Assembly (NCBI RefSeq): GCF_021155765.1
Contig: NC_060114.1
Location: 12,677,001 to 12,741,000 of the forward strand
Origin: Diprion similis
Taxonomy: Eukaryota; Arthropoda; Insecta; Hymenoptera; Diprionidae
Length of the DNA stretch: 64,000 nt
Reading direction: 5' to 3'
The notes under the pieces were generated by a model. The model was not told where the DNA came from. It did not search any database and was given only the letters and a program-made list of their open reading frames with translations. The translations under genes and the position numbers were made by a program. Every line of letters starts with the position of its first letter. Within the stretch, counting starts at the first letter, position 1. Positions 61,901 to 64,000 of this stretch are shown piece after piece.

Positions 61901-64000
61901 ACGTTCATATATTCACCTTCGACCTTCTCATCGGGAAAAAAAAACATCCGCAGGTTAAGGAGAACAGGAAGAACAGAATTCAGCAATGTCGCGGATGTCC
62001 TTCCAAGCATTCCCACGGTGTATGCACTCACCACCGATGATTGCGATCGCATGATCGCCTCGTAGCTGCACGATGACGATGTTCAGTTCCAGCTTCATCT
62101 GGTTTCACTACGCGGATTGGCGTGTCCCACGCAATGATTGCGACAAAAAGCAAGAGACGAGAAGAAGAGGCGGGGATAGACCGAGTTGGGAGATGTTTTA
62201 CAAAAGCAGTTGACATCAGCGCACGCGACCGGCAAAAAAGAGCCAGTCTCTCTTCTTGGTAGGAGGCTTAATTATCTTGTTAGCGGACCGTTCCTGCCGC
62301 CGCGGGTCTTTAAAGTGCCCAACACCAGGCCGTCCCATCACGCTGAATGGCGATGGTGCTGGTGCACTCCTTCACCGGGCAGCTTCTTGTCCCGTCCACC
62401 CGTTATGTATACACCCGCACTTGCTGCCTGTAAATTGGTGCGCTTCTTGTCCTTGCCTTAAAACACTCGGTAAACTTGTCCATCGTACCCCACTTGTGTA
62501 TTTATTGATTCTATTTAACCGATGACTTGTCCACAAATGATGATTCAATTGCCACTTATAGACCACAATCAAAGGTTAACCTTGTTTCATCCATTTCGGA
62601 TCATGGAATCTCCGATGTATCCAAAATTGTCGAGGCATTCGAAAATCGAATGGTGCTGATTTCATCGTTTGGGAACAATGCGAAGGTATTTTGATTTGTT
62701 GACAACGGTTTTATAATCAACTTTTTACCACTGAGGAACATCAGATTCACCGATATAGGATAATGGATGCAAGTAAGATTCTCTTTTTGGATTGGTTCTA
62801 CTGTTACTAGCAATGTTCATGCTACGTCAGTTAGTGAACTGGAATGAATTGATCTGCAGTTACGAATGAAGATGTTGAATCGGAAACGTCTCGATACCAT
62901 ACAGGCTTCGATCAATTTCGCGAATGTTTCAATACAAAATGAGGTAGAAACGTAGCAACAAATTGCTTGCAACATTAATTAATTGTGCTCCTCCGATGAA
63001 TGAATTGGGAGTATCCAGATTGGTTTGGAAAAGTGAAAAACACTACCTGGGGAGTAATGAAATATCCACGAGATTATTGGCTTGTTCTTTCAACGATCGA
63101 ACTTCGTACACGTCTGGAATTAACCTGCAGCTATACACTAAATGAAGCGAGGTTCTTGTCTAGCGTGCAGAGACCTCGTTAGAAATACCATACATAGGAG
63201 AGCTCTTTCGGCGAGGTATTCAATTGTTGGTTTAATTCACGTCTAAATTGACAGACAAAGGTCTTAAGTCGACTGCTTGCTAACATATGTAGACGACAGA
63301 CCCCTTCAATTGGCGACCACCCAATTCGTCTGCTCATTCGGTCCGTGGCACGTACGCTCCACGTATCCGGACTGATTGCCGCGATTAATCTTTAATGCTA
63401 ATCAACCATACCTTGCAATCAACGATGAGCTCTCTAGCGAGGACTTTGAGTATTCTCGATGAATTTCTGCGCATCCCCGCGAATCAGGAATCGTGGTGCA
63501 AGGCTTCTAGAACTTTAGTGAATTATCATCATCATTCATGTAGGCACTTGACTTCTTCTAAGGACTTTGACATCTTTACTTAAAATTTTGTTTCGTTTCT
63601 CTCTCGTCTTTTTCCCTCATCCCTTTCTCTTTGTCGCCTTTCTAGCTCTTTCTTCTTCTCTGACACGTTTATCTTTATTACGGAAGTCAAGAGCGAGATT
63701 GTTGGTGGCGGTTATATTCGTCGCGCAGCTGCAGTCAGGTTAAACTGGTGTCGGGTTAAAAATCCTGGATTTTTAAAGACAATCCCGCATGCAGGACAAT
63801 TAGTTGAGTTCAACCGAGGAGCGCAATTATGGGTCGACGACCTCGTGAGAAAATTTTATATAGTCTACATATACGTATATTTATGTATCACGGCATACAG
63901 GGTGTTTCGTAACAATGGAATGACCTCTGATCATGCCAACGCTTCAAACATGAATTGACGTATCTCATTATGGCTGCCAAAATCGATGCAAGCAATAGAA
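58981..64000. other. Gene-free right end of the window
   Basis: Alternating A+T-rich and G+C-moderate sequence. It includes a (CTG)n-like run near 59.70 kb, a very GC-rich pocket at 60.66-60.79 kb and mixed-composition blocks at 61.7-62.5 kb. An ACAGGGTGTTTCGTAACA motif near 63.9 kb resembles words found at ends of insect repeats. No coding exon, tRNA or complete mobile element could be supported. Confidence 0.45.

Overview
This window is animal nuclear DNA, almost certainly from an insect. The evidence is spliced genes with GT-AG introns of about 70-500 bp in three of the four complete genes, an A+T-rich background with many microsatellites, insect-type TCAGT initiators, and protein sequences that fit an insect better than a vertebrate. 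A hymenopteran such as a sawfly is my best guess, but the sequence alone does not settle this. There are no bacterial, organellar or viral genes, no CRISPR array, and no tRNA or rRNA gene that I could recognise.

Layout. The left 18.7 kb is gene-dense and I could rebuild four complete genes with every exon in phase. (1) Acyl-protein thioesterase (LYPLA/APT family), + strand, 2226-4397, seven exons, 217 aa. (2) POP1, the large protein subunit of RNase P/MRP, - strand, 9424-6228, three exons, 875 aa. (3) RidA/UK114 imine deaminase, + strand, 9910-11987, about 138 aa, with two alternative homologous first exons. (4) A FAM172/Arb2-domain protein, + strand, 12562-18709, seven exons, 305 aa, with one 4.4-kb intron. 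A possible terminal exon of a further - strand gene, perhaps a COMM-domain protein, lies at 290-450. POP1 and RidA are head to head across about 485 bp. The others follow each other with short gaps, and nothing indicates that they share a pathway.

The remaining 45 kb (18.7-64 kb) contains no protein-coding gene that I can support. It alternates A+T-rich simple-repeat DNA with discrete GC-richer blocks of 200-500 bp, several of them promoter- or enhancer-like (CCAAT and TATA boxes, E-boxes, homeodomain and POU sites). One block at 38.64-38.87 kb looks like a TSS with a non-coding first exon ending in a CAG|GTGAGT donor and a CTCF-like site just upstream. This is how the regulatory landscape or large introns of a developmental gene often look, but that is inference.

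The most unusual structures are non-coding: two long foldback (inverted-repeat) elements at 46.2-46.7 kb and 49.5-50.1 kb, a short TTAA-flanked MITE-like element at 35.3-35.6 kb, a hairpin in a RidA intron, a three-copy dispersed repeat family, and clusters of TGATTT spaced at exactly 10 bp.
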